DNA from: Meconema thalassinum
Lineage: Eukaryota; Arthropoda; Insecta; Orthoptera; Tettigoniidae
Assembly (NCBI GenBank): GCA_946902985.2
Contig: OX336396.1
Location: 232,700,797-232,764,796, forward strand
Reading direction: 5' to 3'
DNA length: 64,000 nucleotides
Numbering within the stretch: the stretch's first letter is position 1; each line of letters starts with the position of its first letter. The notes under the pieces are model-generated. The model saw nothing but the letters and a program-made list of their open reading frames with translations. It had not been told where the DNA came from and did no database searches. Below are positions 45,503 to 56,272 of this stretch, piece after piece. A program made the position numbers and the translations under genes.

Positions 45503-45895
45503 ATTCCTCAGTTTAGGGCTGCGACAACGTGGTCATGTAACCCCGTGAACTTTGGGTGTGTGTAGAATCTGTCTGATAAACGGTGTTAATTGTGATGGCT
45601 GTATTAGTCTGTAATTCTGGTAAGGACTGCAGACAGTCAATTTCAAGTAGTAGTTCCTAATGTTGGTACCAAATATACCGTCAACGACACCTAGCTCTGA
45701 AGTTGGCTACTAGATGCCACCGCAACCAGTAACTTGCAACGAACGTTGGACTTCCCCTCTGAAGGAAAGCACACTGATGGATTTTCAGCGCTCTTTGAAA
45801 ATCCGACGACTTCGGCTGGCTTTGAACCCGTGACCTTGGGCATAGAAGTTCAGCATGCTACCAGCTAGGCTACGTCACCGAAGCCGCTTCCCACA
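45503..45895 (-). repeat. tRNA-derived SINE (family S1), apparently full length
   Basis: Minus strand: from about 45895 the head reads GGCTTCGGTGACGTAGCCTA. It has a perfect A box (TAGCCTAGCTGG) and a perfect B box (GGTTCAAAGCC) about 35 bp later, matching the tRNA consensus. The body continues through 'tcttgaaattgactgtctg'-like and 'taacaccgtttatcagac' strings to a 3' end at 'ctgaggaatcaaccaac' (45503). Further copies or fragments lie at 47318-48728 and 16287-16404, with traces near 62.54 kb. The internal promoter appears intact, so this copy is a candidate for transcription. Confidence 0.85.
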
Positions 45896-46744
45896 TAGTC
45901 AGATGGAAAAATGAATGTGATCTCGTTGTCATGGCAACCTCTGATAGCTCATCCCTCATCAATTTAGAAGAGTTGTCATGGTAACCTCTGATGGCTCTTG
46001 GCATTTCCTCTAATTCCGAAATCATTTTTCTCATCCCTTGGCGTAATGGTGGGTTGTATCAAAAATTCTTACAGACAAAAGTTTTAGGTAATTATTAGGG
46101 GAATATCGTCCATTTTGTACGGTTTTGATATTATGCCTATTAAGACAGATATGATTAATGTTTACCGAAAAAAACACTTTTTCCACCCCATTGGTCAATG
46201 GTTGGTGCTATCAAAAAACGTTTTGAACATAAATTTGTGGCACTTATCCGACACATAATACGAACTTTAAAGGGATTCGATATTTCACATATTAAGAGAG
46301 ATATAGTGATATATCACTTTTTCGAAAAAAGCCTCCCATTTTTACCCCCTTCGACCGATTTTGCTCATTAACGAACTCGACCGAGACTTTATAGGGATAC
46401 ATATTATGTGAAAAATTCAAAGTGATTAGTGCAAAATTACGGCAGTTATCGTGTCCACAAAAAACTGAGATATATATATTATATAGATACATATATACAT
46501 AAATTATATATAAACATTTGAACTGACGGTGGTTTTGGGGTCTGGGGGATGTCAAACGCGAAGATATGACGAAATTTTCCGGAAGTCGAAACATGGTACC
46601 CATTGCAATAGTTAGCTTTCTAATGAAATCTACCTAAAAGGAGATAAATGATTTCCTCGAAAAGTCAACGTATGTAAAACATTTCTTGTGGTACCATATA
46701 CGAAGGAAGTTCCGAAAGTTTAGTCATGATCGGTCACTGGTGTT
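45896..46744. other. Unassigned repeat-like DNA
   Basis: There is no coding homology. Two loosely similar segments ('ggcgtaatggtgggttgtatcaaa' type near 46040 and 'ttggtcaatggttggtgctatcaaa' type near 46192) are about 150 bp apart, which suggests a decayed internal tandem repeat. 46601-46638 repeats a string found at 1757-1794. Confidence 0.45.
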
Positions 46745-47256
46745 GCATGTCCAGTGATGGACGGCAGAGTGTTGAGCATGAAGATCAAAGTGGCGTCCCT
46801 ACACATCCGCGAATGAAAACAACATTGCTCGAGTACAGGACAAGGTGCTAGCGGGCAGGCGCATAACGGTGGCAGACGTGACGTCACACTGCGTATTGGC
46901 TATGCCCGGGCCCATCACATGTTCCATAATGTGGTGGGTTACCGAAAAGTGTCCACAACATGGGTACCGAGAAACCTGACCCCGGGAAACAAGAGTGTAA
47001 GAATGGGGATCAGCCTAGATCAAGTGATGCGGTACCGCGAAAGGAAAGTGAGTTCTTGTTCAGAATCACCACGGGCAATGAGATATGGATGTACCACTTC
47101 ACCCCATGTAAAACCAAGGCCATCACAATGATGTGGAAGCATCCCAGTTCACCAGTGAGGAAGACATTCAAAGTGGCAACCTCACCAGGAATAGCCACAG
47201 TGTCCTTGGACGCAAAAGGTGTGATTCTCCCAATTTCATCCACGAAGGGATCATAA
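46745..47256 (+). pseudogene. Mariner transposase fragment, catalytic Asp replaced
   Basis: Mixed frames along the plus strand cover the middle of a mariner transposase. The order is a DNA-binding-linker-like segment, RKVSTTWVPRNLTP, MGISLDQVMRYR, FLFRITTGNEIWMYHFTP, WKHPSSPVRK and DAKGVILPI. The block GDETW, which supplies the first catalytic aspartate, is here TGNEIW (D to N). At least two frame changes (near 46960 and 47040) are needed to follow the homology. Everything after the second aspartate (HDNARPH.. and SPCDY) is missing, and so are recognisable terminal repeats. Confidence 0.8.
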
Positions 47257-47317
47257 ATGCGCAACGCTAATGCAACACCCTAAACCAACCTCAGGTACGC
47301 CAATCGACAAAAGATGG

Positions 47318-48728
47318 TTGGTTGGATCCTCAGTTTAGGGGCTCAAACAACGCAGTCTTGTTGCCCTGTGTTCTTTGGGTGTGGGTAGAATCTGTCTGAT
47401 ATCCCATGTTAATTCTGATGGCTGTATTAGTGTATATTATCTTTTTGGCCTACTTTCATTTATGAACAAGTAGTTCCGTGAAGAACTAAACAGCCTATTT
47501 TCATATATCCTACTTATGTTAATTGCCTCTATCTACATACAAAAATTCAGTTTGATTGCTGTAATAGATTCGTAGATATTGAGAACCGACTAAATATTTC
47601 GGATGGTCGCCATGTTAGATTTTATATATGTAGGTCCTAGAGTTATGCATTGTTACATGAAGATTATTGTGAAAGTGTAGCATTCAAACTTCAATCGCAT
47701 GATTAGGACACAAGAAGTAACAAGGAGATTTTAAAATTTTGCACAGCTGCCATCTTGTAGTTATGGAAACAATTGAAACAAATTAGATGCCAGTGGATTA
47801 TCATTCGTATAAGGATTTACTGAACCAAGTTTCACTGCACTCGGATGGTTAAATTGCGAGAAACGTCCATGTGTATCTTTATACTTCGCGTCGCCGCCAT
47901 GCTGGATTTGTGATCACCAGGTTATTGAAAGTCCTATAGGTGAACTTATGTTCAGAGCCCGTATGAACATTTAAAAATTCAGTTGGATTGCTGTAATAGA
48001 TTCGTAGATATTGAGATCCATCTAAATATTTCGGATGGTTGCCATGTTGGATTGTTGTATAGGCCATAGAGTCATGTATCATTAAAGGAAAATTATTGCG
48101 TAGGTTTATTATTCAAACTCTCACTTCGATCGCATGATTACGACACAAGATATAAAAACTTAATTTTATAATTCGCAAAGCCGCCATCTTGAGGTTATGA
48201 AAACAATTGAACTAAATTGGATACCAGTGCATTACAAGTATAAATATTCACATGGAAGTTTCTCGCAATTTAACAATCCGAGTGCAGTGACACTTGGTAC
48301 AGTAAATCCTTATACAAATGTTAATCCACTGGCATTTTTTTTTCAATTGCTTCCATATCCACAAGATGGCAGCAGTGCGAAATTTTAAAATCTTCTTTTT
48401 ACTTCTTGTGTCCTAATCATGCGATTAAAGTTTGATACTACACGTACACAATAATCTTCATGTAATAGTACATCACTCTAAGACCTACATATATAAAAAT
48501 CCAACATGGCGACCTTCCGCAATATTTAGTCGGTTCTCAATATCTACGAATCTATTACAGCAATCAAACTGACAATTTGTATGTTGATAGAGGCAATTAA
48601 TATTAGTAATATATATGAAAATAGGCTGTATAGTTCTTCACGGAACTACTTTTTAAAATTCGAATAAGGACTGCAGACATTCAATTTTCAAGTAGTTCCC
48701 ACTTTTGCTACCAAACGCCACCTCAACG
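47318..48728 (-). repeat. SINE S1 copy split by a rearranged HINE
   Basis: 47320-47440 matches the 3' body of the SINE at 45503-45895 ('ggttggatcctcagtttagg', 'gaatctgtctgat'), and 48655-48728 continues it ('taaggactgcagaca', 'caagtagttcc', 'taccaaacgcc'). The two pieces are separated by the HINE at 47441-48654. The head end is cut off by the next HINE at 48729. Confidence 0.75.
47441..48654 (+). mobile_element. HINE copy 6 with an internal inversion (fold-back form)
   Basis: A 24-bp 5' stub (ATCTTTTTGGCCTACTTTCA at 47441) is joined directly to an inverted 3' end (AACAAGTAGTTCCGTGAAGA at 47465). Sequence then runs in minus orientation to about 48232. There it switches to plus orientation ('tataaatattcacatgg') and proceeds to a normal 3' end at 48654 (AGTTCTTCACGGAACTACTT). 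About 420 bp at each side are therefore inverted copies (47465-47880 and 48235-48654) around a spacer of about 350 bp. Both outer junctions sit in the same SINE, so this was one insertion, rearranged during or after transposition. Confidence 0.8.
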
Positions 48729-51569
48729 AACAAGTAGTTCCGTGAAGAACTAAACAGCCTATTTTCATATATCCTACTTATGTTAATTGCCTCTATCGAC
48801 ATACAAAAATTCAGTTTGATTGCTGTAATAGATTCGTAGATATTGAGAACCGACTAAATATTTCGGATGGTCGCCATGTTGGATTTAATATAGGTAGGTT
48901 CTAGAGTTATGTACTGTTACATGAAGATTATTGTGTACGTGTACCATTAAAACTTCAATCGCATGATTAGGATATAAAAAGTAACAAGGAGATTTCAAAA
49001 TTTCGCACATCTGCCATCTTGTGGTTATGGAAACAATTGAAATAAATTAGATGCCAGTGGATTAACATTCGTATGAAGATTTACTGTACCAAGTTTCACT
49101 TTACTCGGATGGCTAAATTGCCAGAAACGTTCCTGTGAATATTTATACTTCGCGTCGCCGCCATGTTGGATTTGTGATCACCAGGTTATTTAAAGTCCTA
49201 TTGGTGAACTTGAGTTCATAGCCCCTATGAATATTAAAAAAATCAGTTTGATTGCAATAATGGATTCGTAGATATTCAGAGCCGTCTAAATATTTCAGAT
49301 GGTCGCCATGTTGGATTGTTAAATCTATAGGCCATAGAGTCATGTACCTTTAAAGGAAAATTATTGCGTAGGTTCATTATTCAAACTTTCACTTCGATCG
49401 CTTGATTACGACACAAGAAATAAAAACTTAATTTTAAAATTCACACAGCCGCCATCTTGGTTATGTAAACAATTGAACGAAGTTAGATGTCGGTGCATTA
49501 CAATGTGTAGACTATAAACATATACTGTACCACGTTTTATTGCGTTTGGTTGGTTAAATCGCGAGAAACGTCTATTTAAAAGTCGCAAATTCGCGTGACC
49601 CCATGTTGGTTTTGTAGTTACCAGTTTCTCAAAAGTCACATAGGTGAATTTCTAGTAGTACCCTTTATCACCGTAAAAAATTCCAGGGTGATATCGGGAA
49701 TAGTTTCGGAGATATTGAATGCTGGTGAAATATTTCGCATAGCCGCCATGTTGGACGGGTGAGACGTAACAAAATTTGAAGGACACGGTCAGGGTCGTCG
49801 GGAATAGTTTTATGAACTTACCGAGTTTCATTGAAATCGCTCCAGCCGTTTAGAAGTTACTAGCAGAAGTACCCGTTCTTCGTACGGTATTCGTTGTTAA
49901 CACCAGACATTATCAATTGAGATACTTTTGCAATGGTTAGCGGTTTGTCATTCCTTCAAGTTTATCAGAACGAAGTTAGTTTTCTGGGAATAGCACACAC
50001 ACGGTTAATTTAAGGCCCTTAAAATGTAGTTTTCGGAGACCCTTTATAGATTCCAGAATTTTGTGTCTCACATTGAGAAGCGTAACATAATTATGCTTCA
50101 GTCGTCCTTCTAGGATAATTTTTATATTTCGCCTATTTTAGCATGTATTGAGAAGTTTTTCTCTATAGCCACCCTTCTACTGTATGAAAAGTGCGGTAAG
50201 AGTTTTATAAATGATTGGTGTATTGACTCTCATGGTCACCATACCTAATTTTACGATGCTCCAAGAATCCGAACACGAGTTATAGGCGTAGGCTACGTAA
50301 AGATACAAAGAAAGACAGACAGACAGACAGACAATTCTATTGTCTACAACATATTACCCAGATATCCAAATATGGGTATATCTACCACACAGTATCAAAC
50401 AAAATCATCCTTACGATGAACCCGTTTGTCGACAAAAATAAAATTAGTTAAAATGTGCTCTCAGACTAAATTCACCTAACGTGTATTTCCTGACGTGAAA
50501 TAGAATTGAAAGCCTTGTAGACGAAACGCAAAACACGTCACATAAAAACTGACCCTCTACGTTGTGCTAGGTGCCCATACACAGGAAGACCCCTTTCATA
50601 AATTATAAAGGCTTGTGGTGCATGAAAATTCAGGTTCTTTAGCCTCAAATTGCCCAAATTCCTAAAAGACGCAAAAAAATGCTGGTTCAATTCAAGAATT
50701 TTTGAAAATAATGTTGCTCTTTGGAGATATAATAGACCTTCTGTACTATATGTTGAACGTGAAAATTGCATGAAGAAATTCTAGGTTACCCCTTGACCCC
50801 CTTAATTGCATTGATGAATTGTACAGTCTACGTTAGTTCCGTGATAACCTTATAGCCATTTGCAAACTTTGATAGAAATGTAATAAATGGAGTGACATTG
50901 CTTCTTACAGAAATAGAAGGAAAGTTGTAAGCCACCCTTTGATATAATGTTCTCATGGTTACCGATTTGCATTCCTTCATTAGCTTGTTAAATTAAATTA
51001 AATTAGTTTTCTGGGAATATTTCAGAAACTGTTGGATTTAGAGCCTTATAATGTAGTTTTCGAGGACCCTTTAGGGCCCCCGAGTTTTGTTTCTGGTACC
51101 GAGGGGATTTGTCTCGTCGTTGTACGCCATAATATAATACTAATAATAATATAATATAGGGAGAAATTATAACACCTATTTTTTAAAATTATTAATGCAG
51201 CCAATGGCCATGCACTTTTCTTTTCAGGACGGGTCAGGGAAGGGATATTATCAGAGAAAGAAGCATTCAATCACGCATGAGCAAAATGGAAATGGCCTAC
51301 CATTTAACTAAGGACATCTATAAGAAAAGGTCAATATCCTTCAACGCAAAACTAAAACATTACTGCAGAGTCATCCGTCCGGAGGTCTTGCATGCTTCAG
51401 AATGCCTCACGATCAACAAAAAAGGCTTGGTCGAGAAACTGGAGGCCAAAGAAAGAAAAAAATTGAGAAAGATATTGGGTTCCATCAAAGACAATGGGGA
51501 ATACAGAAGACGGCATAACCATGAACTATATACTCATGTGGAGAAGATAAACAACGTCATCCGGAAGAT

Positions 51570-54510
51570 GTGTGTTTGAGTCTTCAGTCTTTTGACTGGT
51601 TTGATGCAGCTCTCCATGCCTCCCTGTCCTGAGCTAATCGTTTCATCTCTACATAGCTCCGACACCCTACGTCCGAGGCAATCTGTTTAACATATTCTAA
51701 CCTTGGTCTACTCCGACAGTTTTTGTCCTCGACCCTTCCTTCCATAACTAGGCTTGCTATTCCTGGGTGTCTTAGTATGTGTCCTACCAACCTATATCTT
51801 CTCTTCATTAGCAGTCGCCAGAAACATCTCTCCTCTCCCACTCGTCTTAATACCTCTTCGTTTGTAACCCTATCTACCCATCTGATCTTCATCATTCTCC
51901 TGTAACACCACATTTCAAATGCTTCAATTCTCCTCTTTTCTGCTGCACCAATAGTCCAAGTTTCACTTCCATAGAGCGCCACGCTCCAGACAAAGGCTTT
52001 CAAAAATGACTTCTAATACCTAAATCTATATTCGATGTCAGCAGATTCCTTTTTTGTAGAAATACTTTCTTTGCCTGAGCCAACCTACTTTTTATATCCT
52101 CTTTGCTTCGTCCATCACTGGTTATTCTGCTTCCTAAGTAACAGAAGTCTCCTACTTCCTTCAGCTTTTCACCTGCCAATTTGATCTCCATAGAGGTTTC
52201 TGATTTATTTCGGCTGCATTCCAGTATTTTTGTTTTACATTTATTAATTTGCATCATGAATTCTTTCCGTAAGACGGAGTCCATACCATTCAAAAACTCA
52301 TTCAAATCCTCAGGCTTGTCGGCTAAGATGACGATGTCATCAGCAAATCTCAGAGTTGGAATTATTTCTCCTTGGATCTTAACTCCCGCTTTAAATTTTT
52401 CTCTAATTTTCTTCATTGCTTGTTCAATGTAAAGATTGAAAAGTATGGGTGATAAGTTGCAGCCTTGCTTTACACCTTTCTGAATACCAGCTTCTCTCTC
52501 ATGTCCTTCCACTCGAATGACTGCTGTCTGGTTTCTGTACAGATTGTATATCACCCTCCTATCCCTGTACTTTATTCCAATCGATTTCAAAATGTCAAAA
52601 CAATTTAGTCCAATCAACGTTATCAAAAGCCTTTTCTAAGTCTACAAAAGCCATGAACGTTCTCTTATCTTTCCTTATTCTACCTTCCAAAATCAGCCTA
52701 AGACTTAGTACAGCTTCTCTTGTTCCTACATTTCTCCTGAAACCAAACTGGTCTTCACCCAACTCCGTTTCTATCTGGCTTTCAATCCTCTTGTAAATTA
52801 TTCTAGACAGGATCTTTGAAGCATGAGTAATCAAGCTGATTGTACGGTAATCTTCACATCTGTCAGCTCCCACTTTGTTTGGTATAGGGATGATTACATT
52901 CTTCTTGAAATCAGGGGGTACCTCACCTGTCTCATAAATCCTACACACCAAGTGAAATAACCTGATCAGACCTTCATCGCCTATGCAGCGTAGCAACTCT
53001 ATCGGTATATCATCTATGCCTGGTGCTTTGTTCCTGCTTAAGTCTTCCAAAGCTCTATCAAATTCTGATCTCAATATTAAATCTCCTTTCGCATCCTCAT
53101 CAATTTCCTCCTCCCTTTCCATTACATGATTCTCAATCTCCTTTCCCTTATACAAACTCTCTATGTAAGCTTTCCATCTCTCAACCTTTTCTTCCCTATC
53201 TGTTAGAGGCATTCCATTTGTGACCTTAATATTACAGCACTTAGTCTTCTTTTCCCCAAAAGTATTTTTAATCCTTCGATAAGCTGTGTCTACTTTTCCT
53301 AATTTCAGACAATTTTCTATACCTGCACATTTCTCTTTCAACCATTCTTCTTTCGCTTCCTTGCACTTCTTGTTAACCTCATTTCTCAGACGTCTGTATT
53401 CTGCTTTCCCCTTTTCATCTCTTACATTCTTGTGTTTCCGCCTTTCATCCATCAATTCTAGTATATCCTGAGTGATCCACGGTTTTCTACCTATTCTTTC
53501 TTTCCTTCTTCTGCGGATTTTGTTATTTCATTCTTCAAAAGTGCCCATTCGTCTGCAATTGAAGTTTGTTTAGGGTTTTTCATTTGTCCTTCCTTTATAC
53601 TCTTCTTGAATCTTTCGTTTACATCTTTCTCTTTCAGTCTGTCTATAGACCACCTTTTTGGCTTTTGACTTTTCTTCAGTTTCTTCAACTTTAATCTGCA
53701 TTTCATTACAACCAGATTGTGGTCAGAGTTTATGTCAGCACCAGGATATGTTTTACAATCCAAAATCTGGTTTCGAAACCTCTGCTTGACCATAATGAAG
53801 TCGATTTGGTAACGCCCTGTATCTCCTGGTCTCATCCATGTGTATATTCTTCTATTGTGGTTATTGAATAAGGTGTTAGCTATGACCAATTCATGCTCGG
53901 TGCAGAATTCTACCAGCCTGCTTCCTCGATCATTCCTTTCACCTAATCCGAATTCTCCTACTATCTTCCCTTCCCTCAGTTTTCCTACCACAGCATTCCA
54001 ATCTCCCATTACTATAACATTTTCATCACCCTTGATATGCCTCAGAATTTTGTCTATTTCTTCATAGACCTTTTCAACATCCTCATCATCAGCTTGACTG
54101 GTAGGCATATAGACTTGTACCACTGTGGTGCAGGTAGTTTTAGTATTGATTTTTGCTACAATAATCCGTTCACTATATTGCTCATAATATTCCACCCGCT
54201 GTCCAAGTTTCCTACTCAATATGAGGCCAACCCCTGCTTGGCCATTGTTTGATTTAGTGCTAATGACCCTATAGTCTCCTGACCAAAAGTCCTGTTCTTC
54301 CTGCCAGCGCATTTCACTAATCCCAACCAAATCCAACCTCAACCTATCCATTTCCCTTTCTAAGTTTTCTAACCTTCCACTTCCTAGCAGACTTCTAACA
54401 TTCCACGCTCCGATCCGTAGAATGTCAGATTTCCTCTTTGTCACTTCTGTGATGTTAACCCCCTCTCGAGTAGTCCCCACCCGGAGATCCGAACGGGGGA
54501 CTAGTTTACC
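51570..54510 (-). mobile_element. RTE retrotransposon, copy B, nearly full length
   Basis: The element is 2,941 bp, bracketed by the 10-bp duplication TCCGGAAGAT at 51560-51569 and 54511-54520. On the minus strand it starts GGTAAACTAGTCCCCCGTTC and ends ..GACTGAAGACTCAAACACAC. It holds endonuclease and reverse transcriptase regions in the usual order. No in-frame Met occurs between its 5' end and the endonuclease block, so a little 5' sequence is probably missing. It is nested in another RTE, inside a Helitron, inside a HINE. Confidence 0.92.
51584..54510 (-). pseudogene. RTE endonuclease-reverse transcriptase with three 1-bp frame breaks
   Basis: The APE-type endonuclease is at about 54430-53690: RIGAWNVRSLL, GISEMRWQ (catalytic Glu), VQVYMPTS, VIVMGDWNAVVG, IDFIMV and INSDHNLVV (catalytic Asp-His), all present. 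The polymerase follows: KAPGIDDIPIE, QFGFRRNVG, FVDLEKAFDNVDW, GVKQGCNLSPILFN, RFADDIVILA, YLGSRIT, VALYGSETW and GRPRLEYVKQI, with the stop at 51584. The frame breaks are single-base changes relative to copy A or to the continuing homology. They are a missing A in an A-rich run near 53495, an extra T in a T run near 52601, and a missing G near 52004. Copy A differs by roughly 20 residues over the shared 540, so this family was recently active. The breaks could be true decay or homopolymer errors in the assembly. Confidence 0.9.
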
Positions 54511-55639
54511 TCCGGAAGATAAGGATACCATTTTTAGGGCATGTGAAACGAATGAGCCCAGCGAGACTGACCAACCGCAACATAACTTACTTTCAGGAGA
54601 GGAAAACAAAATGGGCCTGGTTCATTGAACAGGATAAAGATCTGAAAGAAGTGGGGATTACACCAACAGACATTCAGGAGCGCGCCCCACTCAAAAGGAA
54701 ACTTCAAGCTTGCAAAGGTTTCCAAGAAAACCCGAAGCTGAAAACGGGAAAGATTTTGGACCCAGGAACGGAAGGAAGTCCAACGAGAACGAATGCGGGC
54801 GTACTGGGCAAACATCAATGCCAGTAGAAGACAGTGGGAATGACGTGGTCCATAGATGGCCTATACGAAATGAATGAATGAATGAATGAATAATATGGGG
54901 ATAGGAATATAATAGACCTGCCGTACCACACCCGCAGGTGTAAATCGCGTGAAAAAATTCTAGAGTACCCCTTGATCCCCTTAAGCGCGTTAAACGTATT
55001 GATGCATTTTACGGCTTAATTTGGTTCCGTGATAACCTTCTAGCCGTTTGCAAACTTTCACACTAATGTAATTAATGGAATTGCATTGCGTCTTACAGCA
55101 ATAGATGGACTTCTGAGGATCTGTTGCCATGGTTACTGGCTTGCATTTGTTCATTTGTTTATTAAATGAAATTAGTTTTCTGGAAATATCTCAAAAACGG
55201 TTGGTCTTAGGGCCTTAAAATGTGGTTTTGGGGTACCCGAGTTTAGTCTCTCACATTGAGGGGCTGAAAATGAGCTTTGTCTCGTCATTCTACGCCTATT
55301 TCAGCGTGTATTTTAAGGGGGTAGGCCCCCTTTTATGAGGGGTACGGAGAAGAGTTATATCAATGATAAGTGTCGTGCCTCTGATGGATATCTGTACCAA
55401 ATTTTATGTTGATACACCCAGCCGTTCTCGAGTTATAAGGGAACAAAGTTGTCCACAGACGAACAAACAAACAAACAAACAAACAGACAGACGAAAAAAA
55501 ATCGCTCGCATCCATCAAAAACAGTCTGAAACGCGTAAACAACTCAATTTTCCGTCGAAATTCAGAGAAAAACAGACAAACTTTCATTTTTATATACAGA
55601 GAGATATACTGCACCGGTCGGTGTTGACCGTGTTTTATT

Positions 55640-56004
55640 GCACAAATTTAGGTTTCACTCGCTAACCGTTGGAGATATACGAAAAGTGATAAGGACCTTT
55701 CGGATAGAAAATTAAATGTTAAAGCTCATGTATGCCATCAAAAGTTTGCTATTTCTTAGCATTCTCTTTTTATTTGAAATGTAATTATGAAATTTTGAAA
55801 CCAAGGGGTGTAGTGACGTCACCAATGTCGGTTTTACTCGCTAACCGTTGGAGATACACGAAACGTGATAAGGACCTTTTGGATAGGAAATTAAATTTGA
55901 AAGCCGCGTGTGCCATCAAAAGTTTGCTATTTCCTACCGTTCTCTTTTTATTTGACGTGGAAATATGAAATTTTGAAACCAAAGGGTGTAGTGACGTCAC
56001 TAAA
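55640..56004. repeat. Tandem duplication of about 185 bp inside the Helitron
   Basis: Two adjacent units share 'ctcgctaaccgttggagata', 'gataaggacctttyggatag', 'gccatcaaaagtttgctatt' and 'gtgtagtgacgtcac'. The first spans about 55650-55820 and the second about 55833-56004. They differ by scattered substitutions. Confidence 0.9.
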
Positions 56005-56272
56005 ATGGTAGCCATTTTTAAATAGTACAAAATTTCGAAATCAAAAGTATCCTATATGTAAACCTGGTAAATCATCTACATCCATGCAAAATTTCATTTA
56101 AATCGGACCAGTGGTTCTTGCGTTATTGAGTAACACACAGACAGACATACAGACAGAAAGACAGACACACACCATCTCATTTTTATATATTAGTATGATT
56201 AGGGACACACACACACGGACAAAAGGTGATCTCATAATCCTATTTTTTCAAAATTGAAAATAGGCTAAAAAT

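Larger units (their letters stand above)
51240..54893 (+). pseudogene. RTE reverse transcriptase fragment split by a second RTE
   Basis: The left part (51240-51569) encodes ISKMEMAYHL-type sequence with KKRSISFNAKLKHYCRVIRP, AKERKKLRKILGSI and HVEKINNVIRK. The right part (54511-54830) continues with PFLGHVKRMSPARLTNR, then DIQERAPLKRKL and a C-terminal region. The 3' end is a (GAAT)n tail at about 54867-54890. Removing 51570-54510 plus one 10-bp duplication restores an uninterrupted frame through the IRK / PFLGHVKRM junction. Polymerase catalytic motifs lie 5' of the truncation and are absent. This family matches the remnants at 18.0 and 34.0 kb. Confidence 0.85.
49860..56198 (-). mobile_element. 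Helitron with both termini, enlarged by nested RTE insertions
   Basis: Minus strand: the 5' end reads TCATACTAATATATAAAAAT (from 56198), then CAGACAGACAG-type repeats and the 'gaaccactggtccgattta' block. The 3' end reads CCGTACGAAGAACGG (hairpin), then GTACTTCTG and CTAG at 49863-49860. The host sequence rejoins as 'gaagtta|ttaggga', an insertion between A and T with no duplication, as known for Helitrons. The interior has loosely tandem blocks ('ttttctgggaat', 'aaaatgtagttttcg', 'gataaccttctagcc') near 50.0, 50.8-51.06 and 54.95-55.25 kb. No RepHel gene is seen. About 3.65 kb of its length is inserted retrotransposon sequence. Confidence 0.8.
48729..56272 (-). mobile_element. HINE copy 7, split by a Helitron
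   Basis: Minus orientation: the 3' stem-loop end is at 48729-48750 (AACAAGTAGTTCCGTGAAGA) and the 5' end at 56272 (plus-strand GAAAATAGGCTAAAAAT). Internal boxes (CAT of CCGCCAT-type strings) lie at 48875, 49015, 49162, 49307, 49453, 49602 and 49747, with spacings of 140, 147, 145, 146, 149 and 145 bp. The element is interrupted at 49859/56199 by a Helitron; without it the HINE is about 1.2 kb. Its left end abuts the SINE S1 copy. Confidence 0.85.

Noticed and set aside
45815..45895. Possible genuine tRNA gene (perfect A and B boxes)
   Set aside because: It is fused to a repeated body present at other sites in the window, so it is a SINE head and not a functional tRNA.
55363..55665. 100-codon plus-strand frame near the (AAAC)n tract
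   Set aside because: Lies in Helitron non-coding repeat sequence with a simple-repeat peptide; no domain.
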